Assembly (NCBI GenBank): GCA_002399265.1
Contig: DHDG01000047.1
Coordinates: 146,776 to 162,771 of the forward strand
From: Firmicutes bacterium UBA4882
GTDB taxonomy: Bacteria > Bacillota > UBA4882
Length of the DNA stretch: 15,996 bases
Direction: 5' to 3'
The notes under the pieces were generated by a model. The model had not been told where the DNA came from and did not search any database. It saw only the letters and a program-made list of their open reading frames with translations. Position 1 is the first letter of the stretch, and each line of letters opens with the position of its first letter. This document shows, one piece after another, positions 14,502 through 15,996 of the stretch. The position numbers were made by a program, and so were the translations under genes.

Positions 14502-15164
14502 TTAACGCATCCTCATTTCAAAGTCCCGCGGCAAAGAAACTTCAAGGACGCGCTTGAATATTGCTGTTTTGATATAGTCCACTCTCTGATAGGCCCGGTA
14601 GGAAACCCGCACCAACCCTTTGATGGAAGCGGTGTTGCGGATGTTTACTGACCCGAGGGCTACTTTGTACCCTTCCTGATTCAGCAGGCTAAACACAGCC
14701 TGCAATAATGAGGAATGAATCCTGCGCCCCCGAAAGTCGGGATGCACATAATCGGGGCCTACATAGGCCTCGCCCTGCTGGGCAATGACGGTGTAGCACA
14801 CGTCGGAAATGCGGTAAGAATGATAATAAATCCAGCTGTAACCAGCCAGATGGTTATCCACATATGCCAGCATGCATTTGTTGCCTTGCGCCAAAATGTC
14901 CCGCAGTTCTTCCTGACTGATATACATCAGCTCAGCCAATCCTGCCAGATCATCCTCTTCAGTCAGGCGGATTCGCACGCCAGGCGCCGTCTCCACCGCT
15001 ACTGGCCCGGAAATATCTTTACGCAAAAGGTAAAAGGATCGCCTGACGTAGATCAGTCCGGATAAGCGGTTCCAGAACAAAGTCAACAAACGCCTTGTTC
15101 CTTCCCTTTTCCAGAGCGCAGCAGCTTTCTTAATTATGCCAGTATGGACAGGCTGTTCGCCCAT
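14502..15164 (-). CDS. GNAT-family N-acetyltransferase
   Basis: This is a 220-residue protein. The first 60 residues are basic and helical (KKAAALWKREGTRRLLTLFW), perhaps membrane-associating. After this comes a GNAT domain: VRIRLTEEDDLAGLAELM opens the fold, AYVGPDYVHPDFRGRRIHSS (about 132-151) is the acetyl-CoA-binding motif A, and the domain ends with ALGSVNIRNTASIKGLVRV, the usual N-x2-S beta-bulge region. The glycine-rich loop is RGRRIH rather than RGxGxG. It probably acylates an amino group, either on an amino sugar or on an amino acid attached by the neighbouring ATP-grasp enzyme. It lies 40 bases after that gene and abuts the next glycosyltransferase gene. AAGGAAG precedes the ATG. 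The fold is fairly certain, the substrate unknown. Confidence 0.82.
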   Translation of the reverse strand: MGEQPVHTGIIKKAAALWKREGTRRLLTLFWNRLSGLIYVRRSFYLLRKDISGPVAVETAPGVRIRLTEEDDLAGLAELMYISQEELRDILAQGNKCMLAYVDNHLAGYSWIYYHSYRISDVCYTVIAQQGEAYVGPDYVHPDFRGRRIHSSLLQAVFSLLNQEGYKVALGSVNIRNTASIKGLVRVSYRAYQRVDYIKTAIFKRVLEVSLPRDFEMRMR

Positions 15165-15204
15165 GTTATACTTCCTTTCTGAACTATGGATTGGCTGAGC
15201 CCGG

Positions 15205-15996
15205 CTATATCACTTTGCGCTTTTTGGCATAAGCCCGCGCGTCTTCCAGCAGATATTTCAAGAAAGCAAACCCGGGGCCTGGATCATCAACAGCCCAAAT
15301 GGCATAAGTTTTAGGCCCTGCAAAGTGAGAATGAACCGCTTGAAAAAGAGATAGTTCCTTTTTGCGTAACATTGATAACGCTGCAATAGCATCTTTGGCG
15401 GCATAAAGCCAACGGGTACGGTCGCCAGACAACGGCTCAGACAAGCCTTCAAGTGCTTCCTTCCCGGCGAGATCATTATAAATGTGAACCGACAATGGAA
15501 TTCCTGTACCTCTTTCTATCCCTGAAAACATTGGCACACGTCCATTAACCTCAATTACCTTATACAAGCCATCGCGAGAATCCTTCTTAAACTCAACATC
15601 TGCAATACCCTGGTAATCATTCAGATCAAGTAGTTTTTTTGACAGTATCACGGCTTCGGGATGGGCTTCTGAAACATAAAGGGAAGCTGTGCCAAGGTCA
15701 ACTGGATATTGGCGAACCTTCTTTCCAACAAAGCTCACAATTGTTTTCCCTCTACGAGAGCGGTAAAGATAGACAGTGATCAAACTCTCGATTCCACCGG
15801 GAATAAGCTCCTGCGCAATCGTTTCAAAACCCGCATCAGCTGCAGATTTAAAAAACCGGATCGCTTCCTCCATATTATCGGCAATAAATCCTTTTCTCTT
15901 AAAATGTGCGGCAAAAGCCGGGCTGTTGATTGGTTTTATTACAATTGGAAATAAGGAGGAATCACACCATTTACGCAAATCTTCACTGCTTGACGG
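15205..15996 (-). CDS. ATP-grasp family ligase, C-terminal part (5' end outside window)
   Basis: The frame is open through the right window edge, so the N-terminus is missing. An internal TTG at 15978 is not a convincing start, because the sequence upstream of it (PSSSEDL) continues the domain. About 263 residues are visible. ATP-grasp signatures are the ATP-binding lysine strand FPIVIKPINS, the adenine-contacting QELIPGG, and the metal-binding IEVNGRVPMFSG; DYQGIADVEFKKD lies just before the last. Such enzymes activate a carboxylate with ATP and join it to an amine or thiol. In polysaccharide loci they can attach amino acids or make small conjugates. Its neighbours are a GNAT enzyme 40 bases downstream and a glycosyltransferase, suggesting decoration of a sugar or precursor. 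The substrate cannot be deduced. The superfamily call is strong. Confidence 0.87.
   Translation of the reverse strand, partial: PSSSEDLRKWCDSSLFPIVIKPINSPAFAAHFKRKGFIADNMEEAIRFFKSAADAGFETIAQELIPGGIESLITVYLYRSRRGKTIVSFVGKKVRQYPVDLGTASLYVSEAHPEAVILSKKLLDLNDYQGIADVEFKKDSRDGLYKVIEVNGRVPMFSGIERGTGIPLSVHIYNDLAGKEALEGLSEPLSGDRTRWLYAAKDAIAALSMLRKKELSLFQAVHSHFAGPKTYAIWAVDDPGPGFAFLKYLLEDARAYAKKRKVI

Noticed and set aside
15205..15978. A complete 257-residue ATP-grasp gene starting at TTG 15978
   Set aside because: The frame stays open to the window edge with domain-like sequence upstream of the TTG, and the ATP-grasp N-terminal domain would be missing. It is a truncated view of a longer gene.

Overview
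The window is an exopolysaccharide/capsule-type glycan locus with every recognisable gene on the minus strand, so transcription runs from 15996 towards 1. The layout suggests a Firmicute (Clostridia or Negativicutes grade). A Wzz-like adaptor, a separate BY-family tyrosine kinase with a C-terminal tyrosine cluster, and a PHP-type (CpsB/YwqE) phosphatase appear as adjacent genes, and most genes have strong AGGAGG-type ribosome binding sites. The genus cannot be read from the sequence. Both window edges cut through genes.

In transcription order there is first an upstream module (15996-12129): a 5'-truncated ATP-grasp ligase, a GNAT acetyltransferase, a GT4 glycosyltransferase and a DegT/StrS-family PLP aminotransferase. 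It ends at a good intrinsic terminator (12082-12112). A 140-base gap follows, holding a tandem ATGTAACA repeat and a TTTCCGGAAA palindrome. The regulatory and initiation module comes next: wzz-like (11942-10488), BY-kinase (10491-9769), a terminator-like hairpin (9725-9747), CpsB-like phosphatase (9627-8815), a large membrane CapD/PglF-type nucleotide-sugar 4,6-dehydratase (8785-6908), a PglC/WcaJ-type phosphoglycosyl transferase (6799-6173) and a GT4 enzyme overlapping it (6176-5067). The last module has a heavily decayed UDP-GlcNAc dehydrogenase pseudogene (5051-4503), a TviC/WbpP-type epimerase (4451-3474), a hexapeptide acyltransferase, and three tightly packed GT4 enzymes, the last one cut by the window start.

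Working model (inference): the dehydratase and aminotransferase make a 4-amino-4,6-dideoxy sugar nucleotide. The phosphoglycosyl transferase loads the first sugar phosphate on undecaprenyl phosphate. The six visible GT4 enzymes extend the unit, and acyltransferases decorate it. Wzz with the kinase/phosphatase pair tunes chain length. No flippase (Wzx) or polymerase (Wzy) is visible, so they probably lie outside.

The most informative observation is the dehydrogenase fossil. The stretch upstream of the epimerase still spells out TviB/WbpA-family peptides in shifting frames. Its last fragment is by chance open into the epimerase, giving a false 369-residue fusion ORF. A second oddity is the 13242-13410 gap, which holds an imperfect inverted repeat and a degenerate copy of the aminotransferase's 5' coding sequence. 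I found no wholly undescribed system, tRNA, rRNA, CRISPR array or intact insertion sequence.
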